NCBI GenBank assembly: GCA_030674185.1
Contig: JAPXFY010000018.1
Coordinates: 50,653,755 to 50,717,754 of the forward strand
DNA from: Monoplex corrugatus
Taxonomy: Eukaryota; Mollusca; Gastropoda; Littorinimorpha; Ranellidae
Length of the DNA: 64,000 nt
Reading direction: 5' to 3'
Below the pieces are notes generated by a model. The model made no database searches. It worked only from the letters and a program-made list of their open reading frames with translations, and was not told the origin of the DNA. The translations under genes and the position numbers were made by a program. Below are positions 46,601 to 59,810 of the stretch, one piece after another. Numbering within the stretch: the stretch's first letter is position 1; the number at the start of each line of letters is the position of its first letter.

Positions 46601-49600
46601 ACAAAATGCCTATGACTGCAAAAGTAAATTGTTGGTACAAATACATTACAGAGACCTAGATCAGTGATACATCATTAACAAAGACACAAATGTTACCAAT
46701 TGCTGACTTGGATAACTACACAAAACTTGTCAAAAATATGTTCATAGACAGATAGGTGTCTTCAAGTCTTGAGTACACACATGTACAAACAAAAACAAAC
46801 CAAAAGGAAATTTTCCTTCTAAAATTACGTTTAATCTAACATACTTACCGTGGCTCACTGATGCAATAAGCGGCAGCGATTTGCCATTCCTGCCTCATAA
46901 ACAATAAAGTCCGAAGGGACCATAACTCTGAGAGTATCCATGTCTTGCGCATGCGCATGTGCTCTTCCTCTTTTCGAGGAAACCAAGACCCTGACTGTGA
47001 ACGGAAGGAACCAGGAAGGCGGGGAGGACGGGAGGGACTCTGCGTGAGCCACGGTAAGTATGTTAGATTAAACGTAATTTTAGAAGGAAAATTTCCTTTT
47101 AATTACACATACTATACCGTGGCTCACTGATGCAGAATAGCACTACCCGGAAGGAGGGCTTACCTAGTTAACGCCTGAAGGAATGAGACAAGTCAGGGCG
47201 TGCAGCAGAGATGGGGTGTTGAGCCACCATAGTGGAAGCGATACCCCTAGATCCATCGTCGCGCAGACGGTATACATCGCGCCGGTAGGATGGAATGAAC
47301 TTGCCCAGAGAATGCCAATGCGTGGTGTCCAGGACACTCAGGGGCTGGCCCTGAGTGAACGCCAGTGACAAGGCCCATGCTCCAATCTCATGGGGCCTCA
47401 GGGAGAAAACAGCCGAATCTGAGCCCGGCCTGGCATACGCATCCTTGATGACTGTTCACAGCCATCGAGAGGGGGATGCGTGGCTAATGGCCTTCTTATA
47501 ACTTTCGTTGTAAGAGAGAAACAGGTGGTGCTGCTTCTGGCGAGAAGATTTCGTCATCCGGAGCAAGGATAGACGTCAGGGGATGAATGGAGATAGAGTA
47601 GGAGAACCTGGCGACTGGTTCTTGGCCAAGAAGTCCGGGAGTGGGCGGAGAGACATTGAGCCCTCCGGTTCAAAAGCAACATCCCCGGGGAGTCCGCCAA
47701 GAGCGTGCACTTCGCTACAGTGCCTCCCCAACGCTAGAGTGAGTAGAAAGGCCATCCGAAACGAGAGGAAGTTGGGAGAACACTCCCTGATGGGCTCGTT
47801 AAGGCGAAAGTCCCAGGGAGGAGGACGAGAAGGAGATCCCCGGCCGGGTGTTGTGGGGGGTCAGGCTTCCCGAAGGGAAGCCCTATGGACAATATCCAGC
47901 AGGACAGGGTTGTGCGCGAATGAAGGACTACCCGACTGGCTGATGGTATTGCCCTGCGTCCCTTCACTGAGGAGGACAAAAGGTTTTTCCCCGACGAAGA
48001 AGGCCGTGGTAGTTGGCCCACTGCGAGCGCGGGGGTGACTGGAAAGTTGAGGAGCACCCAGAAGGCCAACTGTGTCAGTGGGCACTATACGTTCCCTGAG
48101 TGTCCGGTCTGTGTGCTTGCACCACAGGGCCGATCACTGCCGGGGACAAGCGTAATGGAGACATTGAGGTCTGCACAGCAGTCAAGCAGGAAGGTTTAGA
48201 GCCTCCGGGTTGCTGTGCAGAATGCGTGACCTTGGTTGAAGCAAGGACCGGCCTGTGACAGTGTTTTATTGGAGGCACATGGAACAGGTGCAGCAGTTCC
48301 GGAAACCATGTTTGGGCAGGCCATCGAGGCGCCACGAGAACCATTGTGGCAGAGTCTGCCCGGACCTTCCGCGGAACTTTCCCAGTTAGGGGAACGGCGG
48401 GAAGGCGTAGTCCAACAGGACTGACCGTGGGATGGACGGAGCATCCACGGGCCAAGCCAAAGGATCTGGGACTGGAAAGACCTACAGATGAAGGCGGTGG
48501 TGGAATATGGTGGCAAACAGGTCCACTTGTGAATTGGACCACGCCGCCCACACTGGCTGCGGAACTGCACAGACCAGTGCCTGTTCCAAGGGAAGAATCC
48601 TGTGGGAGTTGCGGACGGAGGCCGCAAGTATGTTCATCTTTTCCGGGACATGCATCGCTGAGATCTGAAAGGATTGTTCTACACACCAGAGTGGAAGCTG
48701 TTCCGCTCTCCGAGACAAGGAGTGGGAGCAAGCGCCCCTTTGCTTGTTGATGTAACAAGCCATAGTAGTGTTGTCCGTGTCGATGCGAACATGTTTTCCC
48801 TTAAGAAAGGGGAGAAAGTCTCTGGGGGCTTGAAAAACTGCCTCCAGTTCCAGAATGTTGATGTGACAGGAAAGGTCTTGTGACCACTGACCTGCTGCTG
48901 TTAGCAGGCCCACGTAGGCCCCCCACCCGGATTAGGACGCATCCGTGAACAAGTCCGCTGAGGAGGGGGGTGTGTGATATGGACTCACTGATGATTGGTC
49001 CCAAGCAACCATGGGGAAAAGCCCTGAACTGGAAGAATCGGTTCCTCGAAACGAATTGGAGGTACATCCTGTCCCTTGGGTGAATAAAGAGATGGGAATA
49101 CGCATCTCTGAGATCAATGGAAACCCCCCAGTCGTCCAGGAGCAAGGCATCACAGATGAACCTAGGGGTTTCCATGTGAAAGTGTCTATGTGTCAGGACA
49201 GACTGCCCACAGGATCGCGTGTGGGGGGGGGGGGTGCTTGCCCTAGCCCCTTTGGGGCTGAAGGAGGCGCAAAATGTCTCCTGTGGAGGCCCCTGGAAGG
49301 TGGGGGAGCCACCGGACAGGGCGCTTTGCCACGGGGCAAGCGGGACCAGAGTGAAGGGCGAGGTCCCTCCTGATTTCGTCCTGACTCTTGATAGCGGCCT
49401 GCACGTGGGTCCCAAAGAGGGAACCAGACCTAAGTGGCACAGCTCTCGAGGAAGCTCTGGCAGATGAAGAGCGGGTGACCAAAGATGGTAAGAGTACTGC
49501 ATTTGGCCTTGACAGGACTGAATTGAGGTACAATCTGGCGAAGGGCATTGGTTGAGTGCTTGAGGTCTTTCCACCATGGAGTGAATGGAAGCAACCATTG

Positions 49601-52600
49601 TGGGAGAGACAGGTGACTGACGGAGAGAAGCGGGCTCGTAGTCTGGGTCCTGAAGAGCGGACACCAGACCACACCCAAGAGGGAATCCACCACTGGATCC
49701 AGTTCCAGACCCCTCCTGGCAGTCTCCTCCCAGTTTGCCAGGCAGTGCTGCGAGGGAGATATGCTGCTGCTGGGCCTGAGACCTCTCTTGCGCTAAGAGG
49801 AGGTTATCCTATGTGAGGGAGAGTGGCGACTCTGGAATGGCCTCATGGACCGTGAGAACCACTCTGTGGAAAGGGAGTTTCTCTGGCCTCAGGAATTTCC
49901 CGTAAGCCAGAGCTCCAAGGAAGTCGGGCACAGAGCCTGGAAGGATGTCCTGTGCCTCAGTGCCCCTCACCTTGCTATGGGCCCTCCTCACTGAGTCAGC
50001 CACCAAGCCTGACTCTTTTAGGAAAGGGGAGGCTGGGGCTGTGGAGTCAGTGTACCCCCGGCACGCCTACAGAGGAGGCGATGGACTGTGGAGTGCCCAA
50101 GTGTGGGCAAACTCCAACGGACTGGGGTCAGAAGCCCCGGGGAGGCCCCCTTGGGGAGGAATCCGACCACAGTGGTGGTCAGGGCAGACGCCTGCGTGGG
50201 TGGGGCGCCGGGCATAAAGCAGGGCCACCAAGTATACCCTGCGAACGAGGCAAGGGGAAATCCCATAGATGGGAAGTGCTGCCATGGCGCCATGTACAGT
50301 GCCATGGGAGGCATCATGGGCTGAGCCGATGGAGTCCCCGGATCCCCAGTGCCCAAGGGGCAGCCTGCTGGGGGTCAGTTGTCATTTGCCAAGACGACTA
50401 AGCGCTCTGTCCACAATGGGACAGAGCTGTGCCAGCCCGCAGTGGGTCGCTTGGCATTTGCCAAGGCGAACAAGCACTCTGTCCGGATGGGACAAAGAGG
50501 TTGGAGCGGGGGCACAAGCAGGCTGCAGGGGAGGAAAGGAGACAACCTGGGCGGATCTACGATCTGACGCCCGTAATAGGGGGGCTGTCTCCCTTGGCCC
50601 GCCTGGCGAACCAGGGGGTGAGCCATTTTCTGCCCAAGTGCTGGCCTTCCTGCCTCCCGAAGGAGACCTGTACCCGTGTCGCCCTTCAGCCATAGGGGCT
50701 GAAGCAGTAACAGCTGAACCGGGGTTGAGCTGTACGGAGGGGGCGAGTACGGAATCGACAGAACCGCAGCTGAGTCGATTACCGTGAGGGGCAGTGTGAA
50801 GGCCGCAAAATAACAAAAAGTCAACAGAGCCGAATCTGAGTTGAGGGCTCGTGGTCATGGCAACAGAACCGTAGTTGAGCTGTGATGACCAAGCCAGGGC
50901 GGACCTTGGTCTGACGCCCGCGGAAGGGGTGTTGTCACCCATGACCCACCTGGCTAAGCAGGGGGTGAGCCTTTTTCAGAGCCGCAGCTGCGTTGAGGGC
51001 ACAAGCAGGCTGCAGGGAGGGAGACAACCTGGGCGGATCTATGATCTGACGCCCGTAATAGGGGGGTTGTCTCCCTTGGCCCGCCTGGCGAACCAGGGGG
51101 CGTCCCGCCTGGCAAACCAGAGGGTGAGCCATTTTCTGTCAAGGTGCTGGCCTTCCTGCCTCCCAAAGGAGACCCATACCCATGTCGCCCTTCAGCCATA
51201 GGGGCTGAAACAGTAGCAGCTGAACCGGGGTTGAGCTGTACTGAGAGGGCGAGTACGGAATCGACAGAGCCACAGCCGAGTCGATTACCGTGAGGGGCAG
51301 TGTGAAGGCCGCAAAATGACAAGAAGTCAACAGAGCCGCAGCTGAGTTGAGGGCTCTTGGTCATGGCAACAGAACCGTAGTTGAGTTGTGATGACCAGCC
51401 AGGGTGGACCTATGGTCTGACGCCCGCGGGTAATGGTCCCCGTGGGTCGGGGGTTCCTCAGTGCCCAAAGGGCCAGCCTGCTGGGGGCCACTTGGCATTT
51501 GCCAAGGTGGCCAAGTGCTCTGTCCGGAAGGGGACAGAGAGGTGCCAGCCCGCCATGGGTCGCTTGGTATTTGCCAAGGCGCCCAAGTGCTCTGTCCGGA
51601 ATGGGACAGAGGTTGGGGCGGGGGCAGCAGCAGGCTGCGGGGAAGGAAGGGAGGCAACCGGGGCGGATCGACGTTCTGACGCCCGTAATAGGTGGGTTGC
51701 CTCCCTTGGCCCACCTGGCGAACCAGGGGGTGTCCCGCCTGGCGAACCAGGGGGTGAGCCAGTTTCAGTCAAAGTGCTGGCCTTCCTGCCTCCCGAAGGA
51801 GACCCATACCCAAGTCACCCTTCAGCCATAGGGGCTGAAACAGTATCAGCAGAACAGGATGGGGGTTGTACGAAGGGGGCGAGCACAGAATCGACAGAAC
51901 CGCAGTTAAGTCGATAACTGTGATGGGCAGTGTGAAGGCCGCAAAATGACGAAAAGTCAACTGAGCTGAGGGCTCGTGGTCACCGCAACAGAACCGTAGC
52001 TGAGTTGCGATGACTGGAGAGAGTGAGAGAGAGAAGACGTAGAAGGGAGAGACAAAGATGAAGAGAGAGCGGGTTTTGGTGCGCTGGTCGAACCACCAGT
52101 CTGTGGGTTGGAGAATTCGGCGGACGAAATCTTCTTAACCCTCGCTTTACCACCCAATCGCTTCACATAAGTTTCTCCCTTAAACGAAAACATAGGCAAG
52201 ACAAAAAAAACAGCAATGAGAATCGATCGATCGCGTAACGAAATCGAAAAATACTTAGCTGCTCAGAGAGTACGAGGCGAGGTGGAAGATGGCTGCCGAG
52301 AAAAGAGGAAGAGCAAATGCGCATGCGCAAGACATGGATACTCTCAGAGTTATGGTCCCTTCGGACTTTATTGTTTATGAGGCAGGAATGGCAAATCGCT
52401 GCCGCTTATTGCATCAGTGAGCCACGGTATAGTATGTGTAATTAAATGGGTTTCAGGACCCTAAATCAGGCAGGTACATTTCTATTTTCCTTGATGGGAT
52501 TCAGCTGAAATATTCTAGTCTTCAGCAGAAAAAGATATGAAAACAATAACCGTCTTATGTGTAAATGGTACATATAAATGTCTCTGTGATGCAAGTCATG

Positions 52601-55600
52601 ATCTTGTTGAAACCTGTGACATCAATTCAATTAGCAGTGCTCTCAAGTATCATATCTTCACCAACCAAACAGTTCCACACATTATCTCAACCATGCTCTG
52701 TGACCATTTTAGACAGCTTTCTGTTTTGTGCTTGCTTCAATAATCATAATCAAGATACAATCACATCATATTTGCCAAGCAAGCACTTGACGAAATAGGT
52801 GATAACTTTGTCAGCAATTCAGACAAACACACCAAAAAATCAAGGCAAACACAGGAGGCATTGGACCATGTGGTCAGATTTTACAGAAATAACAGCTCAG
52901 TAAAGGTAAGGGGTTGGAACTAAACAGCAAGAAGACTGAAGTCATGGTGATCAGTAAAAAACATGAAATCCCCCCATGCAAAATAACAGCAAATGGCACA
53001 ACCTTGACACAGGTTAATAAGTTCAAATACCTGGGAACGGTCATTTCATCAGACGGCAGATGCACATCAGAAATAGCCGGCAGAATCGGCCAAGCCAAAA
53101 CAGCATTCAAGAAGATGAAAAGCATTCTTACCAACAAATGCCCATCAATTAACATCAGGAAGAGAGTCCTTGAACGTTATACAGAACCAATACTGTTGTA
53201 CGGATGTGAGGCGTGGACAGTCAGCAAGCAAAACCAGAGCAAGATTGAGGCAGCCGAGATGTGGTTTCTAAGAAGAATGTTGAGAGTTCCATGGACAGCA
53301 AAGAAAACAAATGAGACAGTCTTGATGGAGGCAGACACAAGTAGATCACTCATAAGGAAGATTAGGAAAAGACAGGCAACATTTATAGGCCATTTTATGA
53401 GGAAGGGGGATTTGGAGCACTTGGTCACAACGGGAAAGCTGGAGGGAAAAGAGAGCTCCAGGTAGACCAGGGAGAAAATGCTGGACGGACTTGCAGAGTG
53501 GCTGGGGGATGAGGAGGGTGGGGGAGATGCTAGGGGCAACGAGAGATAGAGACAGATGGAAGTCCATGATCACCAACGCCATGTGGCAGGGCACCTGATG
53601 ATGATGATGAACAGCTCAGTAAAACGGAATTCTTGAAAATTGCTATGCTAGAACTTCTATCCAGTTGTAAGCTTTGCAATACTGCTGAGTTTGCTGCCCC
53701 TGGATTAAGTAATTCTGACTTGCAGTCAATGCAAAAGGTTGCACCCACACAAAATCCATTTATATACTTGTTTCTGTAAGATTTCTTTTAACCCTTTGAC
53801 TCCCACATCCTGTCCACCAGCATCCTGCATTGTCAACTATGCTAGCAAAGCAAAATTTAACTCTTTGACTTCCTTTACCCTCTCCACTAGCTTCCTGAAG
53901 CTGGTGGAGAGGGTGAGGAAGTCAAGAGTTAATTTTTTTGCAGTTAGTGGACAGGGTATGGGAGTCAAAGGGTTAAGCTGGTAAATTTGTGTAAAAACGA
54001 TTGCTTGATATATTGTCCAATTGTCTATTGCAAAACGAAAACAATCTTAAAACATTCAATTTGACCACACCTACATATAGGCCTTTACTGGCACCATGGA
54101 TGTTTTGATTGTTGTTTCTTGTGATGTTCAGAAATAGTGAACAATCAGCACCATGACCACCATTCAAAACATTACTGTCACTACTTTCAAAAATATTTCT
54201 GTTGGAATTCTTGCCAAAACCACTGCTTGAATCTTCATCCTCTGCAGCACTAACATTTGTGCATGAAGACTTTTGTCAAGCATGCTGTGTACAAAATACA
54301 CTTTGCCATGATCTTCAATGAATTCCTCTGCAGCACTAAAATTCTTGTGTGAAGATTGTCCCCGGTTGCCCATCCCCTCCCCCCCAAACTCTCCTGCGGT
54401 GGTGAAATCCAACCTTCTTCTGTTGTCCCCAGTAACAACCAAAACCGAAAGTGGTAGTCACAAACAGCAATTTGTCAGTTACAGTTCTCAGGTGGAATTT
54501 CATGTGAACAACAAATTGTCAGTTATGATCAGAAATGTGTTGAGAATCATTTACTTTTATATTTACACACCCTAGTCTTATTGTGAATATAAACACTGGC
54601 AGAATTAAATCAGATAATTTAGCTGACACCTGAAAACAACAGTCAGTTCAATTCAGCATCTATTTATTGCCAGACTACAAAAAAATGTACTTCAGCATCT
54701 ATTTATTGCCAGACTACAAAAAAAATGTACTGACTTGAAATTCCACCTGAGGACTGCAACTGACAAACTGCTGTTCATGACTACCATTTTCGGTTTTGGT
54801 TGTTCACTATCTCAACTCAGATCCTTCTAATACAACCTTTACCTTTTAGCTAGCTTCATCCCACATTCATCACAGCAGTACTTGGAGTTGTGTAGTGCTT
54901 GCTGCACACAGCCTGGCCCAAAACACTGTCGTGGTAGGTCTTCCTCCACCTCTCCCACTTCCTCATTCTCTTGCTGCTGCCGCCACCTGGATGCCGCTGA
55001 CTTCTGCTGTGACTTCTGTTTTTTGAAAGATTTCTTTTTCTAGACAGTTTTTTCAAACACATTATCTTTAGCGTGTGTCCAGAGTAATTTGAAAGATTGA
55101 ATAGATAAACTTTTGAAACAAAATACATCTACTGTAAATAAGGAAATTTATTCTACTCAAATATTAAAACAACAATATCAAGAAAAACCACTAAGCATAA
55201 AACTAAACTCCAAACTCATTTTTACAATCACCTGCTTTCTTTTCCAGTCTCTTAACACTATTGTGACTGGCCCTGCCTCTACCTGAACTTCCTACCAGCC
55301 TGAGCCTGTCTCCAATAAAGAACCAGTAGTTGTAAACAAAACTCTCTAGCAGGCCTGAATGAAGTCAAATAGTCACCAAAATTTGTGTACTTAATTAAAA
55401 AAATTTTTAAAAAGGGACTCCCACACCCTATCCACCAACTGCGAAAACTAAACCCTTTGATTCCCTCAGCCTACCCACCAGCTTCCTGCAGAAAACTGAT
55501 GGGTAGGGTAACGGAGTCAAAGGGTTAAGTTTTTGCTTTGTTAGCATGGTTGACATTGCAGGATTCTGGTGGACAGGGTGTGAGAGTCACAGGGTTAAAG

Positions 55601-55958
55601 CATCACTGACAATATCATGGCTGCATATGAACAAATCTTTAAAGCACACTTGTTTCAACTGTGGGCCAAATTTTGGTCCATAGTGGCACCAAGACATGTC
55701 AAGATTTCAGACATACAAGAAACTGAAATAAGAAAGCATATTTAATTCACAAAACAAGACAGGCACAAATGTTTGGTGACTGATTTTTGTAAATCATACA
55801 CAAAAAACAACAATTATACAAAACTTACGAAAAAAATAACAGAGATCCCTGATGTTTTGTCAAGCAGAATATCTAAAGTGTTTTGAGATTATATAAACAA
55901 CTGAGACTAGACAGGCAGACAGATATATAGATGGATACATAGATAGATATATAGATAT

Positions 55959-56011
<53 letters not shown>

Positions 56012-56016
56012 CAGAC

Positions 56017-56047
<31 letters not shown>

Positions 56048-56599
56048 TAGATGCATAGATACATAAACAGATAGATAGATGGATAGGTAGATAGATAGAA
56101 AGAGAGATAGACAGACCGATAGTCTCAATTGTTTATAGTTTTTATTTCACTATCTCAAATGAACACTTTCATGCTTGCACACATCCATGCACAAATGTAC
56201 ACAAACTACATACACATACAGAAAAATAATACCTTTGTCTTTCCTGTCTGCTTTTTCTTCTCTTTATTCTTCAGCTTCTTTTTCTCTTTTTTCTTCTGTG
56301 GGGTGGTGTCCGTTGACAATCTCGGTTTCTGGCAAGAACAAGTTTTCATACCAGCGTAAGACAAGGCATTAGTAACGATAAACAAAATCATACTTACCTT
56401 ACTGAAGGAAACTTAAAGAGAATAATATTGAGAAAATAAACTGAAACTGAAATGACAATGTACAAAGATTTCAACTGCCTCATCTTGCTGTCTCCATTTA
56501 TAAAGATTTGTGAAAGATGTCTCATTCACACATACACACATATACATGCATGGACATGCATATATATTTTCTTACAAGCAGACACATGCACACTCACAA

Positions 56600-56647
<48 letters not shown>

Positions 56648-59600
56648 ACACACATCTACCTACACATTCTCTCTCTTCTTCCAGCGTATGTCTTATAAAC
56701 AGAACAGAAACTTTCCGAATGAAATAAAAAATACTATAAAATCATAACAAAAATTAAAAATCAGAAAACAAATCTACACACCTTAGGACTGGTCGTTTCT
56801 GATTCCATGTCAGACTCCTCACTGAAAAATAGAAGCCGACAGAAAAAATATAGAAAAATGCTGAACAAACAACACATCTTCATCAATCTTATAACTTCAG
56901 TACTAACAATACAGTCATTTCTATTCTGATTACTAGGTAGCCGGAGATACTTCTCCTCAGATGAAGGCTTGTGTTAAAATGTAAATAAGACCCCACCCTT
57001 ACAAAATTGCAAAATTTAAGTTCAGTCTGAGAAGTGGATATATTTTTTACTGAATCGTCAGAGTCAAAATCCCATCACAGATACAGATATTTGATGTGAA
57101 TGAAATAAAGACAGTACCACAAGTGCCCAAGTGAACCATTTGAGAAACGTACAAAATTCACATACTGAAGAACAGGGACTGTAGTTTTAGGGTCCTGACA
57201 AGTCTTTGCAAGCTATATACAGTAGAGCACACTTATAACGAACACGCTTGAAACGAATTGACGGGAATAACGAACGCATTTCTGTGCCCCGCTTATTTGT
57301 CTCTTTATTTCAATTAAATTTTCACGCATTTAGCGAACAAGCGTTAACGAACTGACGGCTGTAACGAACTCATGTTTTTGCCCACCAAGGTCTTATTTTT
57401 CTTTGTTCACGACTGAAGTAACGAACTAGCCCACGTGGGCCTGAAAACACGTGGCCGGCCCCCTGGCCACATTCGCCTGGTCACGGACGGTGGTCACTAT
57501 CGCACAATGCCTCGCTTGCCCGCGCCTATTCATAACGGCGATCTAAAAATAGATTATCGATCGATGGCATTTGGACCAGGAAATTGTGGACCAAGTCAAA
57601 GCTGCTGGTTCCAGTTCTGTGCCTCCTGAAGAAGAGGACGAGGCACCTGCAGAGCAGCTCAAGGCTGTGAGCTCTGCAGAAGCCAAACAGTGTTTGAAAA
57701 CTCTTAGGGACTTTTGTATTGTGAATGGCGGAGAAACCTTTTTTGACACTTTAGGGGACATGGAGAAATTCATTCTTGAATCGAGCGAAAAGGGAAAAAA
57801 ACAAACTGACATTACATCATTTTTTTCACCCGTGGGCAAGAAATTAGGACTCTAGATGAATGTATAATGGCTTTGGGGACGTGGATAAACAGTGGGAAAG
57901 GGGGGTGGGGGGGGGGGGGGGGGGGGGTTGTGTGAGGGATAAAATGTGTGTGTAAAGGTTTGACTGAAATAAAGAACTACTGATATAAAGAACTATTTTT
58001 TTGCCTGGGGTTGTTCTTTATATCAGTGTTCTACTGTATATCGATTACCCCTTTTAATATAGTTATATACTGATGAGCAACATGCATCTGAAAAATGTGT
58101 TTCTTTGTCATGAAGCCATGAAACAAAACAATCCATCTTAAAAACTTTTTAAACTAAAATAATGTTTGATGTGTATAATGTATCTCATGATTTTGGCACC
58201 AGTTAGCTAGGCCTGACCATGTACAAAAAAATAAAGAAAGAAAAAGTAGGAAACATTGCAGAGCCCTCTACAGGCACACACTACCCCTTCTTGCAGGAGT
58301 CTATTCTCTCCCTTTCCATGAAGTCACTTTTCACAGCAGCTCAGTAAAAGAGCTCCTAGCTGTAAGGCAGGGAGGCCAGGCAGGAATTTAGGTGAGACAT
58401 GGTTGCACATAATCTGTACTCTACCATGTCTCATGAGTAAGAGTGTTTACCACGCAGAAACTCTGGTGAGACAATGTTGCACATACTCTGTATTCTACCA
58501 TGTCTCATGAGTAAGACGGCTCACCTAGTGAGAAATGACTGTGCTCAGTTGCAATCAGTGAAGAGAAGCCAAAGATGTTATCTCCTTGAGTATTAGCCTT
58601 ATTTTTAACATCTTATGAAAGTGTCCAGCGAGTATCAATTCATGACCTCTTATAAGGAGAGGGACTGGGCAAAAGCCCATGCCTCAACTTCATGTGCTAT
58701 GAGAGGACCACCGTCCAGGGGCTGACCTATGTGATAAACTCTGTAATCCAGCAGTAAACAGTATTTCACATCTGATTCATTCTTCACAAAACTTCAGCCA
58801 AAGGAAATAACCAGCCCACATTTAATTCACAAAGAGCTGAGAAAAATCCTGCTGTTATGTTCAGGCTTTTAGGGTCACTGTGACAATGAAACCATGATAT
58901 GCTATTTAAATCTTCACATATGGAAAAGCATAGATCAGATAGAAAAATCACTTATCCAACAAACAAGACATTGTTGCTATACATCATTCACTCACTCTGT
59001 GAAGGTCAGAAGACTGGTCTCCTGCGAATTGTCGACAATCCGGGTAGGGGCACTCAGATTGCTGAACTTGGCCATGTTGATTCCCTGCAATACACAGACA
59101 TCCAGTCTATGTATCTTCTGCTTTTCTTCCAGAATTTTCTTCCAGAATGAGAGACTATGGTCATAATCAACAGAAGGAAAACAAATTAATGATGGTAAAA
59201 ATGACTGACATGAACGATACAATGAACAACACAGGTTACACTTCAAGCTGATTAGGAATGTACAGCCAAAGTCATCTGACAAAGAAACAAAAACATCCAC
59301 AGTGTAAGTTCACATTTCAAACTGAAAACTGAAGTAAACAAGGAATAAAAAGAAAATTAACTGGAATATGTACTGTATAAAAAAAAAACTCAAAGAATTA
59401 AAAAAATACACAAGCATTTCAACTTATCTTTTAATATGAGAAAAATTGCTTTTTTTCACTACATATTTTTTCTTCTTAAACGCACAAATAGTGACACATG
59501 GACAAATACACACTACATATTTACATCACACACACTCTCTCTCACACAGGCAGAAAAGAGACAGACAGACAGAGAACAGACAATTAGAAACAAAAAGAGA

Positions 59601-59721
59601 GAGGTAGGCAAATAACTGAATGATCATGCAAGATGTGTGATAGTAAGACCTACAAATCTACATAAATACTAAATGGCACACACACGCACACGCACGCACG
59701 CACGCACGCACGCAGCACGCA

Positions 59722-59810
<89 letters not shown>

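Larger units (their letters stand above)
46803..52446 (-). mobile_element. DIRS-like tyrosine-recombinase retrotransposon
   Basis: Much more GC-rich than its surroundings. Inverted terminal repeats of about 130 bp lie at 46847-46974 and 52301-52430, sharing GGACCATAACTCTGAGAGTA. An internal complementary region at 47044-47140 joins the reverse complements of both outer ends, as in DIRS elements. Minus-strand coding order: ORF1 (52199 towards 49700), reverse transcriptase and RNase H (49664-48482), tyrosine recombinase (48069-47168). All frames are broken. No target-site duplication is seen, as expected for a recombinase-inserted element. It sits in a CXXC1 intron in the same orientation as the gene. 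Confidence 0.88.
57220..58036 (+). mobile_element. pogo/Tigger-type transposon, internally deleted
   Basis: Ends are CAGTAGAGCACACTTATAAC and, reversed, CAGTAGAACACTGATATAAA, flanked by TA at both sides (57218-57219, 58037-58038). The body keeps only the transposase C-terminal end; 817 bp in place of an expected 2-3 kb (inference). Confidence 0.8.

Noticed and set aside
47583..50787. Several plus-strand GC-rich open frames of 130-180 codons
   Set aside because: They are antisense to the DIRS coding regions and arise from its high GC content. The minus strand carries the recognisable RT, RNase H and recombinase motifs.
55873..56128. Tyr-Leu-Ser-Ile repeat protein on the minus strand
   Set aside because: It is a translation of the (GATA)n microsatellite.
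59085..59300. Extension of the CXXC1 exon 58996-59084 upstream to 59300
   Set aside because: The frame stays open, but a good acceptor at 59085-59086 is in the right phase for the preceding exon and the extra residues show no resemblance to CFP1.
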